A DNA stretch of 64,000 nucleotides from Massariosphaeria phaeospora (lineage: Eukaryota; Ascomycota; Dothideomycetes; Pleosporales): assembly GCA_011032825.1 (NCBI GenBank), contig JAADJZ010000010.1, positions 186,001 through 250,000 of the forward strand, written 5' to 3'. Every line of letters begins with the position of its first letter. Position 1 is the first letter of the stretch. This document shows positions 1-11,424 of this stretch, one piece after another. A program made the translations under genes and the position numbers. The notes beneath the pieces were generated by a model. It was given only the letters and a program-made list of their open reading frames with translations, was not told where the DNA came from and did not search any database.

Positions 1-1162
1 GTTGAGCTGGGCTGGAATGGCCTGGGGGTATACTAACGCTGAGCGAGCGAGCGAGCGAGCGCTGGATTCGATATCTGGGGATGCGGTTAGCTTCGGGATA
101 TATGGAGGCAAAACAGTGCGGAAAATACATGAGGTGTTGCGCAACCGCACGCAGAATATGCAGGTATATGTACCTCTTGTATGCTAGTCCCGATAACTAT
201 CAAAGAGGTTGAGAATACACTGGGGGGTTGTGTAGATGAGATTGGTGGATGGGCCACAGATCGCATAAATATGTTGCCTGATGATGTCCGAGGCGTGGCG
301 GTTGTTTGTTTGTTTGCGAACTCGCGACGCAGGTCGGTTTGTAGTTGGAGTGGGGGACCAAAAGCACCGCCACACCATGCGCCACATATACCGGCGACGC
401 GCCACTACTCCCCCACACTTTCGTAACTAGTCCATGACTCCACGCTGTTGCTGCTGCCGTTCTTGATTCGGACAGTCGAAAATAGAATTACGAGAAAAGG
501 TTGTGGTAAACAAATAAGGCGGATTCGAATTCAGTGGGTTATTCAAGAAGAAGTTGTGTATATAGATAAATATGTGATGAGTGAGCGTGGCAAGGGTTGT
601 CAGCGGCCGTCGGAGTCGAGTCAATAAGAGTGTATATTAGCGTGAGTCTTAGCTGGGCGCCTGGATGTTGTTGGTGAATTTCTGATATTCTGCGGCTCGA
701 CTGTCGCGCCTGACTAAGGGCTAGTTGATGATATATGATCAAAGGTTTTTGCGAGCTCATTACAACGAACCTCATTTGCTCGCTATACATAAGGTGAGGT
801 GTGTGTGACCCCACCCCTTGCACGTCGTCCCGGACTTATACCCTCTATACATATCGTACCAGTCGCGGTGATTTGCTTGAGGAACCTGGAGAGTATATGT
901 AGAGATATATGTGCGAACGTTAATAGCACGGACATGCACGCTGGTCAAAACATCGCTAATAGTATGTCTGCAAAGGAAGAAAATACCGAAACCCGCGCTC
1001 CACTGTTCAGCATCAGCAGTTGACGTGATGTGTGTGATGCGTACGTTCAGTGAAGTTGGCGGGCGTGCACGAGGGATAGAGCGACTGTCTATATCTCATC
1101 TCGTGCACTCGTTCATAATCGTAAGTTGATAAGTGGCGAGTGCCTGGTAGTCAGCCAGACGC
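1..1162. other. Intergenic, no supported gene
   Basis: Apart from the (GAGC)5 tract I see no coding signal. The short open frames here have no recognisable domain and no plausible splice partners. The segment holds the 3' flank of the disordered protein gene that ends at 1163. Confidence 0.6.
41..60. repeat. (GAGC)5 microsatellite
   Basis: Five perfect tandem GAGC units lie near the left edge of the window, in sequence with no supported gene. Confidence 0.8.
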
Positions 1163-2216
1163 TTAGCCACGATACTTTTTGGGGCCGAACTTGGCATTGC
1201 GGGTCGGAGTGGCTCGCGTGGGGGCCTGGCCACGGACGCGCTTGCGGGGCGAAGCTGTGCTGTTGTCGGAGTTCTTGCGCTTGTTGGACTTGGAAGTGAG
1301 GGATGCGGTCGAAGAATCGGAGGGAGGCTTGACGGTAATGGTACGGAGGTCGGTCTCACCGTCGCCATCTGAGACTTCGGTGGCGGCGGTACCCTGGGAT
1401 AGAACCGGAGACTGCTGAGAGGAGATGCCAGAAGATTGGCTGGAGACAGTCATCGACGTGTTCTGGGTGGCAGTGCCCTCAGTGGGTGTTGGGATCCTGT
1501 CGTTGATCATGGCGGTACCCTCAGCAGAGTCTTTGACAGCCAATGTCATGGTTTCTGCCATAACGGTATCCGTGGCGTCAAGAGTGGTAGTTGAGGTGAT
1601 GTCGGACATTGCGCTCCGATGAAGTCGGTCCTCGGGATCATCACGATTAGGACCAGCGGTGACGTTGGCATCCGACGTATTGACGACAGCGGGAGGTGGA
1701 GAAGCCTCACGCTTTGGAGACGGCAAAGAAGTCCCAGACCGCTCCTCCCCCGTTTCAGCTTCATCCGACGACTCTGTATCTTCGGCTGTAGAATCCGTAG
1801 GATAGTAGAAAGTTGATGTGCAATCGACAATAGGCCGATCAAAGAAAGTCGGGGACTTGCGAACCACAAAGGACGTTGGGGCTAGAGCTGGTTCAGGTGT
1901 AGCCGGTCTAGGCGGAGGAACTGCCTTAGGTATAGCTGACCCAGATGGTGCTAGAATAGGTGTAGACGGGACCGTGATGACAAAATGACTTAAGAGATTG
2001 TTTATCGTCCCGTCCCTATCGCGCGAAAGTTCTCCCGAACAAAGGGCCTTGACAAGTTGACGATGGAGCATCTCGGACGGCGATAGGATGTCTTGTCCTA
2101 AAAAGGAAGTCAGCATAGAAAATGCGCTTGAGACGTGATTTCTTACGTGAGGCAGACATGGCTTCGTGTTCTAACATTGTGATGCTGCCGCGAACGATTG
2201 ATTGTACTGCCGACAT
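1163..2216 (-). CDS. Conserved-looking disordered protein, function unknown
   Basis: I do not recognise the family. There are two exons, 2216-2147 and 2097-1163, split by a 49-nt intron (2146-2098) with GTAAGA donor, GCTGAC branch point and TAG acceptor. The spliced product is 334 residues. Splicing joins a short N-terminus to a helix-prone stretch (about residues 24-50) that reads like a folded motif. The rest is Ser/Thr/Pro rich and predicted disordered, and the last 60 residues are basic, with KRK and RKR clusters that could act as nuclear localisation signals. A nuclear role is inference from composition only. The gene is divergent from the gene starting at 3717. Confidence 0.7.
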
Positions 2217-3716
2217 AATTGCTGATACCTTTTCTATCTGTCAGAAGCGAACAAACAGTGATGTGTACGTGAAGCGACCAACAGTGATGATGACCTGATG
2301 TAGATGTCTGTACACAGCGGGTTAGCAACCAGAACAAGTAGTGCGGTGGAACAATCAGAGTGACTAACCTCCAAGGATCTGAGGTCTAGCCGGGTTGAGC
2401 AGAAGATCCGCGTGGTTGAGTCGAAAGGCCGGGCGTCGGACGAACGAGCAGTAAAGCGGTGGGTCGAGATAGCTGCCTGGCGTTTGGTTCGAGCGGTCGA
2501 GGGCGCGGCCCCGGGGGTATATAGCAGGAGGAAGAGTGGCCGGTGTCGGGGTCGGTGTCGGGCAGGTGCTAAATGTGCTATTTTGTCAGGCAAGCCAAAG
2601 AATCTGGAGCTTATACCATAGATTACAAACACGGATGAGCACAGAGAAACACGGACGAGCACAGAGAAAGGCAGATAAGATGTGTGACGACGGCGCCGTG
2701 ACCCGCGGCAAGTGCCCGTTCCGCAACTTGGGCGCGAGCGTGGGCGCAGGGCGCGGCCGCTGTACTGTAACAGCGCAAGGTAAAGAAGCAAGGCAGTCAC
2801 CTACCTGACAGCTATCAAATTCCCGGTTGAGTAATCCTCGGGGCACCTGTGTGGTGTGTGGTAGGCGGATGGTGTACAATCGATGGGGTGGCGAGTCTTT
2901 AAAATATTGAGGGGAGGAGGGGGTTTTTATACGGCACCGCTGGAGGTGCGCACCCCGGGCCGGTGACGATGCAGGCGCATGTAGCGAAGCTAGGTGAATA
3001 TGGTTGCCCGAGAGAGTTCGTCAATCGGGTAACCGACGTCGTTGGGGAAGAACTTGGGATTTGGAAAGGGGCGCGCGCAGTCACGTGCGGCGCGTTCACC
3101 CGAACCCATGGTTCAAACGAGCCAGGTGGCCATACTTGGCGGAACGGTACGGTCTTTCCAAGGGTGCTGGAACTGTCAGCCGAGCCTTCGCCGCCTATCC
3201 ATACACTGTTTATTTTTTCGTTGCAAGGTTTGGCTGGGATAGGTATCTAGGGCGCTCACCGTTCGCGTGCCCAACGCACTGTACCAGGAAATCTGTCCAC
3301 GAATATTTTTCCCCAGTGGCTGAAAATCCGCCAGCTACTTGTCGCTGTACAAGAAGGCCGCTTCCTTCTTTTGCCCAGTTATCGCGCGCGGTCGATGACG
3401 TTGCGCCTGGCGCGCGCACTTGCTTCCTTCACCAGACTGCTTGCTTCAAGCCGATCGCCGTAACCCCACGCAACGCATTCACTGACCTTCGCTCCGATTC
3501 TCTTGCTGGCAAGCCCGGACCCTGGACATTCGCTGCCCCGCCTAGAAATCGCGCCTATAACCCTCCATCTTGCAGCAACTCTTCTCCGCCACCACCGCGC
3601 CCATATCAACTCCAGCGTCTTCGTGGACAGTTTACTGATTGCAAAACTCTACGATAGGGCCTTTGCGCCGTGGTAAGGCGACTCGCTCTCACTGAATAAG
3701 CGGCGGATTCGGTAGG
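2217..3716. other. Divergent intergenic region with a 20-bp tandem duplication
   Basis: This 1.5 kb lies between two divergent genes and should hold both promoters. At 2629-2648 and 2649-2668 a 20-bp unit (ACACGGAYGAGCACAGAGAA) occurs twice in tandem with one mismatch. Two long open frames (2234-2800 minus, 3004-3657 plus) have shadow-like composition and no domain, so I do not call them genes. Confidence 0.5.
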
Positions 3717-4888
3717 ATGGAAAACGGTCAACCCTTCGATAACGAGGGCTTCCAGGGCAAGAGTCCCTTGACGTCGCCAAAGGAAGCGGGAAGCCCATCC
3801 CCAAAGGGAACCGACCAGGGCGGAACTCGCAATCGTGAGACTGTTGCGGCACCGGACGATGCAGGTGAAGAGCAGCCTAGCGACTCCTCTGTCAATAGCG
3901 ATGAGTACGACTTCGTTGAACGGGAGGTCAGAGTAAGCTATCCCACATCAGAGCGTTATTCAGGACCAAATGATGATGAGCTAACACATACCAGGAAGAC
4001 GACAATGCCATCGCTCCAACCCCCGCATACCGATTCCCTGGAACCTGGGACGGCGCATATCACCACACGGCCGCAGCACTTGTAGAGGTCGGAGCCGCTA
4101 CAAAATCATACGGCAACGCGATTGCCAAGTCCGGCATCACGAAAGCCGGCTGGTCCATCGGAGGCGCACTAGCGAAGACTGCCAACCAGGGTGCCCTGGT
4201 GGCTGCAAACTACGCAGTCAACGCGACCGTCACCAACCAGCAGCTACTTCCGAGCCGCATCAAAAACTGGTTGAAGGGCAAGGAGAAGCTGGATGAGGCA
4301 AAACGTAGGGCCGAGGATGCTGAAAAGGCCCGGATGGCTAGAAGGCTGAGGATGGAGACGGGTCAGCCGCCGGGAATGGACGAGTCGGCTGTGCCCTCAG
4401 GATCTCAGTGGCAAGCGTCTGGTGGTGGAGAGCCTTTCGTCATTGGAGACGACCCGGAGGAAGAGCAAGCAGGCATCAGTATCAAGCCAAGTCCGAAGAA
4501 CCCGTGGATAACAAGCCAGCAGAACTCACCGGCTTCACTCCCATTTCAGACCCCGGCCCATGCCAAATCAGTCTTCAAGAACTTCGAGACCCCGGGTAGC
4601 GTCCGCCGCAAGCTCAGCGAGCCCCTTGGTATCAACATCCCCGTTCAACGACCGGTGTCTTCGGCGTCCAAGGAGAACTCGCCGTACTCTGGGGCTTTCC
4701 ATGATGGAATAGGGTACATGGAATCGGCAGTACGGCCTCGGAGATATTCCCTGGTCGGCAGTGTCACGTCCTCCAGCTTGTTGTCTCGAGGCGGTGCTGG
4801 CGGTGACGAGGTTGCAGTAGAGGACGAAGAGCATGAGGTTGATGAGGATGATGAAGATTGTTTTGGATTGGCGGGCCTGTTGGAATAA
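3717..4888 (+). CDS. Conserved fungal protein of unknown function
   Basis: There are two exons, 3717-3932 and 3995-4888, with a 62-nt intron (GTAAGC donor, GCTAAC branch point, CAG acceptor). The product is 369 residues. The first 70 residues are acidic and disordered. After the junction comes the most structured part, about residues 73-150: a Gly/Ala-rich amphipathic stretch beginning EDDNAIAPTPAYRFPGTWDG and then alternating small and hydrophobic residues, followed by a charged helix rich in Lys, Glu and Arg. The C-terminus ends in an Asp/Glu run and then GLAGLLE. A donor six bases earlier (GTCAGA) would also keep frame and remove two residues. I cannot assign a function. A 42-nt repeat insertion begins 22 nt after the stop. 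Confidence 0.8.
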
Positions 4889-5375
4889 AGCTTCATCTAG
4901 GCTTCGGATGGATAAAGTTTGCGCGAATGCTCAAGGGGAGCCTCATTTGTATTAGGCTTCGGATGAGTAAACGTCACATCTACGCAGGACGATGAGCACA
5001 CGGGAAGTATACATGAGCCTGCGGTCATTGTTTTCTGTGTACTTCGTTGGTTATCTTAAGTCCCGTTATGGCACACTCGGGCTGTCGTCGATTGTCTTTT
5101 GTTTCGCAATGTCTCGATTAAACATGCGAAGATACCAATTTCCTAAGTAGAATCAGCCAGATAATTGAGAAGCGTTTATTTGCGCATGGCACTACTAGCG
5201 CGCAACCACATGTGTAGGAAATTATTGATATGATATAAATGCTTTGGAAATGAAAACGGTCACAATGCCTCCCAATGCTGTTGAGATCTGTGAAATGAAA
5301 CAGTACTAGTGTCGGCTAGGTACTTTAGGTGGAACCATACTCAGAGACGGAGAGGGTCCTGGGCGGTCGTCCGTA
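4889..5375. other. Intergenic between convergent genes
   Basis: This is 3' flank for the gene ending at 4888 and for Lunapark. Besides the 42-nt insertion near its left end I see no gene. Confidence 0.6.
4898..4965 (+). mobile_element. 42-nt interspersed insertion flanked by 13-bp direct repeats (copy 1)
   Basis: The direct repeat TAGGCTTCGGATG occurs at 4898-4910 and again at 4953-4965, enclosing a 42-nt insert at 4911-4952. The insert is closely similar to the one at 59032-59073; both share AAAGTTYGCGCGA, GCTCAAG and GGAGCCTCATTTGT. Inside it GCTC (4929-4932) can pair with GAGC (4938-4941) over a five-base loop. Perfect flanking repeats that differ from copy to copy are the mark of target-site duplication. 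The insert sits in the presumed 3' UTR of the gene ending at 4888. Its class is unknown. Confidence 0.65.
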
Positions 5376-6616
5376 TTATTTCTTGCTCTTTCCCTTACTC
5401 TTGCTCCTCGTCGATTTCGAAGGCGGCGGTGTCTCCTTGGACGCTATATCCATCCCAGAACTCTCGTCCATGGCCGCGAGCCGTCCGCCATCATCCTCAG
5501 ATTCTCCAGTATCGAGACCCTCCTCATCCCTAGCCTTTCTCTCAGCTTCCCAGTTTTCGACTAAACCCGCTACCACGTCATCTTGGACCTTCTCTTTGCC
5601 GTTCCAAGCACCGCATCCGCCGCAACGCCAGCGTCCTATGTCCTCGATAGTTCTGACTCCAGGCGGAGCCTGGCCGTTGACGAGCCGGCAATCACTGCAA
5701 ATAAGCGCGAGTCGGTTCTTGGGCTGCGTTTCGTCTTCACCAAGGAGTGCGTCGAGAATCCGATCGTACCAATGTGTTTGGGTACTTGTTGACGTGGCTG
5801 AAGTTGAGTATTGTCGCGTTAGGCCCGGCTTCTCAAATGCATTCGGGGCGAATTCAGCCTCTAAGTCTTCTGTGGAAGGTAGAGCTAAGGCCAGAGAAGA
5901 ATCTTGGGGAGAAGAGAGGGCGGAGGTGGATCGCTGGGGCTTCAGCTGCTGCTGAGGTGGTCGCTGGATGTTCGCAGTAGGAGGCGGGGCCATGGTGGTG
6001 CGCGAGCCTGGAGCTGCGGCTTGTTTCTGAGGTCCCTGGGATTGCTTCTGGGGTGTCGGGGACCCTGAAGGTTTCCCCTTGGGGGAAGAGCTATATTTCT
6101 CGAGCAGTTGCTGGGTCGAGTTGTACTTGGTGGCTTCTTTCAGTCTTTCGATTGCGGTATCTCGCGCCTTGTTGAGGTTCTTGAGGTAGAGTTCGGTGTT
6201 GGAGATGCGGTAGTCGTAGTACGTCGTGAGAGAGGTGCGCACGAGGTAGATCCTAGCTCAATCAGCCCAGTACCCAGCTGGTATTCCTGACGGTGGGATT
6301 CTACTTACAATACAGGCCCCACGGCGACGACAGAGCCTTCGACAGGTCCCCAGTTGTGCCATCCCGTCACGAAGATCAACAGTATAGCTACCAGGATGTA
6401 TGCGAAGCCAGCGTAGAGTGTCCACATGACGCGAACGCGCTTAGATCTCTGCCGTAATGTGTCATTCCTCGCCGCTGCTCTTGATATCTTTCCAGTCAAG
6501 GTGGACAGTGTTTTCTCGAAGGAAGCAGCATCCTCGCCGGACTGAGAGCTTGTTAGCACGTAGCCTGATCATCACAGCTAGCCAGAACCCACCCTGAAAG
6601 GCCAGAAGGACACCAT
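5376..6616 (-). CDS. LNP1: Lunapark, ER three-way-junction protein
   Basis: Lunapark stabilises three-way junctions of the tubular endoplasmic reticulum. The exons are 6616-6593, 6541-6309 and 6252-5376, with introns of 51 and 56 nt, giving 377 residues. The tiny first exon supplies MVSFWPFR, the usual start of fungal members, which is why I chose this ATG. A coiled-coil-prone stretch comes first, then two membrane segments (about 47-71 and 75-97). The second is split by intron 2 and restored by splicing to GPVLIYLVRT. After a long disordered linker comes the Lunapark zinc ribbon with Cys271, Cys274, Cys296 and Cys299 in the order CxxC...CxxC. The tail is Lys/Ser rich. It is transcribed divergently from MZM1, whose start is only about 225 bp away. 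Confidence 0.93.
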
Positions 6617-6842
6617 GATTCTAGGTTGAGAATGCAACCCACTGCGGGTGCTAGGATAGGTGCTCTATGGCCGCTTGACCATGGTCGTGCGTGTAGGAAT
6701 TTATGGTGTTGTTGTGATGTCAGCGTTGGAGCTCACGGATCATCACCGGCTCGGGCATGCATCCCTGTCAAACATCTTTCTTTGCACCCTCACTTTATCG
6801 CCGCCAACCACACGCACTCAACACGGTCACGAATAGTCCAAG

Positions 6843-7287
6843 ATGGCATTACAAGCCTACAGAAATCTGCTGCGATCAGCGCGCATTGCTTTCCAGGGTA
6901 CATATGTCCCACAGGCAACATGGCAATTGGCAGAGGCTAACAGCTGCACCAGGAGACGTCAACATGCTCGTCGCCTCGCGCCAGGAAGCGCGCAAGAACT
7001 TCGAGAACAATCGCGGACTTGCACCTGAAAGCGAAGAGCTATCGAAACAAATTGCACACGCTGAAGAGGTAGCCAAATTCTTGAGGGAGAATGTGGTTCA
7101 GGGTCAGGCAACAGATGACACAGGCAATTATAGTGAGTGATGTACATATACACATCATCATTGCAGTATTTTCTAATATACCTCCCCAGAGCTCCGAATA
7201 CACGAGCACACTGAACGTGGGGACAACGAGGATATCAGGAAGGGAAAAGGAAGCACACTAGCAGGAACAAAATGCTGCTCTTCCTAA
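6843..7287 (+). CDS. MZM1: MZM1, LYR-motif complex III assembly factor
   Basis: This mitochondrial matrix chaperone (LYRM7 in animals) holds the Rieske iron-sulfur protein before its insertion into the cytochrome bc1 complex. The exons are 6843-6897, 6953-7132 and 7190-7287, with introns of 55 and 57 nt (second branch point CTAATA). The product is 110 residues, the usual family size. The N-terminus MALQAYRNLLR is the LYR-type motif. It continues after splicing into FQGDVNMLVASRQEARKNF, and the C-terminus starts YKLRIHEHTERGD as in fungal members. Unspliced reading leaves this gene as disconnected fragments. It converges on SLT11, with only 80 bp between the stops. Confidence 0.93.
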
Positions 7288-7367
7288 CGCTTGACTGTAC
7301 AAATATGACCCGTGATACCATGTATGAGAGCATCCTGAACACCAAACCCATTCCCAGTTGTGAACCT

Positions 7368-8547
7368 TCAATTACCCGCCAAACTAGCATAGTTGACTTC
7401 GTCATCTGCGCCTGGAGGCGGTGCGATCGCCGCAAGGCCATCCACGTCGCTCGCTGGAGCAGCCTCGACAGCAGCCTGAGAAGCGGCAGCCCGCTTAGCA
7501 GACCCCGCCACTTGACGGCCTTCCCTCGCATACATCATTCGGAGATTTTGATCCATGGAGTCTAGTTGTTTGGGCTTGCCCCAAGTGACTTTCATCGGAC
7601 AGCCTTTGATAACCACTCTTCCTTTCAACGTCTCCGCTGCCGCCACGGCGTCCTCCCTCTTGACGTAGTTTATGTATGCGCAGTGGGCGCGATGTGAACA
7701 GACAACTGAGCGAAGCTGGCCATACTGCGCGAAGTGGGTGCGGATATCGTGTTCGGGAAGATCGTCCTCGACTCCAGTAACGAAGAGAGACGCGACGTTC
7801 GGGTCCGCCGGAGGGAGCCAGTCTTGTGGATTCGGGGGCGCTTGGGCGCCAGGTAGACGTCCGTCTCGGCTTGCTCTGAGTCCACCCCGGCCGCTGAATG
7901 TACCCCTCGTGTCCTTCGTCCTGATCGGGCCAGGAACATGGCCACCTGCGCTGCTGCTCGCACTCGCTCCAGGCGCGGTGAGCAGTTTTTGCCCCGCTTC
8001 ACCTTCCTCAGCCTCTAACCTTCGCTGCTTTTTGTAGAACGGTTCGCTAGTCGCCAGTCGCTGCAACAGCTCGCGCGCCTTCTCATCTGTCTTGTCGTAA
8101 GCCTCGAGTGCACCCCTTCCCTCTTCGATCTCCTTCTCATGCTCTTGTGCGTAATACTGCCTGTTGATGTCACTCTGCGGACCAGGCGCTACCATCTTCA
8201 GCGCAGCATCGCGAACGGCGATGGGTAGACCGAAAGACAGATCCAGCATGCAGCACTGACAGCAGTTCTTTAGCCGGGCGCACGTAAGACATATATTTGT
8301 GCGCTTCTGTCGCGCTGTGCGGTCGGCTTTCCACCGGAATATCGTAAATGGTCGTGTGCAGATCTTGCATTCCTAAGCAAAGTCAGCACGAGTCTGCGCG
8401 GGTGGACGACGGGCCACTTACAGCGCCATAGTCCTCTTTCAGCATCTGCACGTATGGATTCTGAGGCAGGCATCGTTCGCAAACCGACGGAAAGTCTGTC
8501 GTCTCCCAGCCTGACCGGTTTAAGTCCTGCTTGATCTGCGGGGGCAT
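7368..8547 (-). CDS. SLT11: Pre-mRNA-splicing factor SLT11 (ECM2/RBM22-type)
   Basis: The SLT11/ECM2 protein acts in the activated spliceosome at the U2/U6 helices and is nuclear. The exons are 8547-8422 and 8372-7368, with a 49-nt intron (GTAAGT donor, GCTGAC branch point). The product is 376 residues, close to the family length. The N-terminal half is the cysteine-rich zinc-binding module: CERC in exon 1, CKIC just after the junction, then CLTC and a CCQCC run. An RRM follows at about residues 230-300, with RNP2-like LFVTGV and RNP1-like CAYINYV. The C-terminus is Ala/Pro rich. The start at 8547 gives the conserved MPPQIKQDLNRSGWE opening. Confidence 0.95.
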
Positions 8548-10182
8548 CGCTAGACGGTGGGTGTGTGATTTCGATTAGGGTCGTAAGTGGGTCGCAGGTT
8601 GATCCGCAATGGTAATTGCCAGGCCAGACGAAGGATCGCAAGCTACGTGTTGCAGAGGGTTGAATCACCAGTGATAGCGGTCTCTGTACGAGACGTGCGG
8701 TGCAGCGGTCGCGGTCGGAATCGTATGTTGGTCGCGGATGGATCCACAGAAACTTTTCCTAGGCTGGAGACGGGTCGTGCGGGCTGAGGATCAGGGCACC
8801 AGTGATCGCAGGCAGAGTACGAAGGGAAAGGTGAGCTTTGAAATGACGGCAGAGCGAGAAGCTTCTTGGCACGCCGGATAATCTTGCCACCGCTGTCCGG
8901 CCGTTTGCCACCCGCCAATTCGTTATGTTCGCTTAGGTAACTTGGAGGTTTACAACAACAAAAAGTGGAGTGTCACTTTCAAAAATCATACAAGATAGGA
9001 CGACGAGAGTTCCAATGAAGATATCTTTTGCATTTAGTTCTTCACCATTCAGTAGCTGTAACGACAGTGGTACATACAAATCTAATAACCCGAATCATCC
9101 CCTCTTCCATCCGCCAACAACACCAAGTCTACATCTATGGTATACCCGCCTATGCTCAATTAAGACAGTCCACCGTTACCCGAAGCTGCCTAGGTCGCCT
9201 CCGTGATATCAAACGGCGAGGGAGAGCTGGGAGTATCTCACGACGATTTTTGTTGAAAGTGGAATTTAATTGACAGATTAGTACTCGGCCCCGATTCGTA
9301 CCACGTTAGGAAACAGAGTTATCATTACCTGTACTTCATTACCTTCTCGTTGTAGTATCGATCGGTAGGGAGTAACACGGGTAATGGAATAAAATGCATC
9401 CTTGTGGATCGCCTACGGTTTATACGAAAGAACCAACTCTTGCCGTGAGCCCATCTCTGGTAACCCACCATTTTCGACAGTATAGAACGCTCACACCCGT
9501 TTATTGTTAACGTGACGGTATGGATCCTCGGTCTATTATTGCACTCTGCGTTCTCATTCGGAGGTCCAAGCTCTTCGATTCTGATATCCAGCGCACAGGA
9601 CAGGGGAAAGCGAGGTTGGAGATGGCGGGCGTATGGAATTTTCGTTTAGAGCTCTTGTTGATAGGTAGATTCGGTGAAGACCGCCACTGGCCCAAGACAA
9701 TTCGATGCGCCCAACTCAATTGAGTAGACCGTGGAAGGTCTGAGGTTGTCGAGATAGCCCCTGATGCCCGGCCACGGCTGCATGACGGGCCGCGGCCGCG
9801 TTGTTTTGCCGCCCGCCAATAGCATGCGCTTCTGTACGAAACCGTATCAACTCGCTAAAGTGTTGAAAACGCTAGTCAGGATAGCTCCTCCGCGCTCCAA
9901 TCGGTCTCTTGCATCCACCATTCGCCCCTGCTATCTGTCACTGTACGGCCAATGGCCGTCGACCAGCTCGGCTAGCGTCTGCCACTTCTGGGGAATTCTC
10001 TGAGGCAGTAGGGGCCACCCTAGACCCCCCAAAAATCCCCTGCACTTTCACACTCCCCTACTTTAAGACGGGGCGCTGCCGTTCCATACTGACCGCCTCG
10101 TCAATTGACTTTCTTCCTCCTTCCCTCAATCGCTCGTCCCAACTGTACCACTCTTGTACTCTGTGTCATTACAGTCTCCACC
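8548..10182. other. Divergent intergenic region SLT11-ERG6
   Basis: This is 1.6 kb with no convincing gene. It holds the diverged duplication at 8581-8822. A pyrimidine-rich stretch with ACTTTCTTCCTCCTTCCCTC (about 10106-10125) lies just upstream of the ERG6 start, as is common for highly expressed fungal genes. Confidence 0.6.
8581..8822. repeat. Diverged direct duplication of about 100-140 bp
   Basis: Two stretches, about 8581-8690 and 8721-8822, share collinear blocks: a TCGTA-GTCGC-GATCC block at 8581 and 8721, and CACCAGTGAT at 8666-8675 and 8797-8806, each followed a little later by GTACGA. Between blocks the copies differ by substitutions and a shift of about 9 bp. The first copy also contains the inverted repeat ATCAC-CA-GTGAT (8664-8675). 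The duplication lies upstream of SLT11 and distantly upstream of ERG6. Confidence 0.5.
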
Positions 10183-11424
10183 ATGTCTCCAATCGCCCTC
10201 GAACAAGAAAACCACCAACGCGATGCTTCCTTCAACAAGGCCATGCATGGCAAGTCCTCCCAGGAACAAGGTGGCATGGCAGCCATGTTCCGAAAGGACA
10301 AGGCTGCCCACCAAGCGGCCGTAGACGAGTACTTCAAGCATTGGGACAACAAAGCTGTCCAGGACGAGACTGAAGAGACTCGGAAGGTACGTACCCCCGC
10401 TGTTACCGGATGTAACTCCGCTTACCATGTGGCAGGCGCGTCGTGACGAGTACGCTACGCTGACACGGCATTACTACAACCTCGCGACCGACCTATACGA
10501 GTATGGCTGGGGCCAAAGCTTCCACTTCTGCCGCTTTGCCTTCGGAGAGCCATTCCTCCAAGCCATTGCCCGCCACGAACACTACCTGGCCCACATGATG
10601 AATTTGAAGGACGACATGCGCGTTCTGGACGTGGGATGTGGTGTTGGTGGGCCTGCGAGACAGATCGTCAAGTTCTCCGGCGCAAACGTCATTGGCTTGA
10701 ACAACAACGACTACCAGATCGAGCGCGCAACACGGTATGCGGAGAAGGAGGGCCTATCCCACAAGTTGAAGTACACCAAGGGTGACTTTATGGTATTTGG
10801 CTTCCCTGCGCCAAACTACACAAGCACTGACATATCCGCCCACAGCAAATGTCTTTCCCCGACGACTCCTTTGACGCCGTGTACGCCATCGAAGCCACCG
10901 TCCACGCCCCCTCCCTCGAAGGCATCTACAGCGAAATCTTCCGCGTGCTCAAGCCCGGCGGCGTCTTCGGCGTCTACGAGTGGCTCATGACCGACGCCTA
11001 CGACAACGAGAACCCGCACCACCGTACAATTCGCCGCAACATCGAAATCGGCAACGGTATCTCGAACATGGAGAAGATCGAGGTTGCCCTCAAGGCCATG
11101 AAGGCTGCGGGGTTCGAGATGGAGCATAACGAGGATCTGGCGGACCGAGACGACGCTATCCCGTGGTACTGGCCGCTCTCTGGCCAGCTCAAGTACATCA
11201 CAACGCTCGGCGATATCCCGACTATTGTCCGCATGACCAAGATCGGCCGCGGCCTGGTCCACAATTTCGTCGGCGCCCTGGAAACACTCGGCATCGCCCC
11301 CAAGGGAACACAGAAAACCGCTGACAGTCTTGCCATCGGCGGCGATGCGCTTGTCGACGGTGGCGCCGAGAAGCTCTTCACGCCCATGTACCTGATGATC
11401 GCGCGGAAACCCGCACAAGCATAG
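10183..11424 (+). CDS. ERG6: Sterol 24-C-methyltransferase (ergosterol pathway)
   Basis: ERG6 transfers the S-adenosylmethionine methyl group to C-24 of the sterol side chain. The exons are 10183-10386, 10436-10792 and 10846-11424, with introns of 49 and 53 nt, both phase 0. The product is 379 residues, the normal length. The SAM-binding motif [15 protein letters not shown], lies at about residues 131-144. The sterol-binding aromatic region [14 protein letters not shown] is in exon 2, and [20 protein letters not shown] and YEWLMTD are in exon 3. The C-terminal SMT domain ends [13 protein letters not shown]. No break or odd residue is visible. It stands alone, with 1.6 kb upstream and 0.85 kb downstream free of genes. 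Confidence 0.97.

Noticed and set aside
741..780. Possible third copy of the 42-nt element
   Set aside because: It shares GCGAGCTCA and CCTCATTTG in order, but the middle does not match and there are no flanking direct repeats.
2234..2800. 188-residue minus-strand open frame
   Set aside because: Arg/Ser/Cys-rich shadow composition, no domain and no splice support. It overlaps the promoter of the gene starting at 2216.
3004..3657. 217-residue plus-strand open frame upstream of the gene at 3717
   Set aside because: Pro/Arg/Cys-rich with no recognisable motif. It ends just before a better-supported start and is more likely promoter or 5' UTR.
8660..8680. SREBP-type sterol regulatory element for ERG6
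   Set aside because: ATCACCAGTGAT only partly resembles the known fungal site and lies about 1.5 kb from ERG6, nearer to SLT11.
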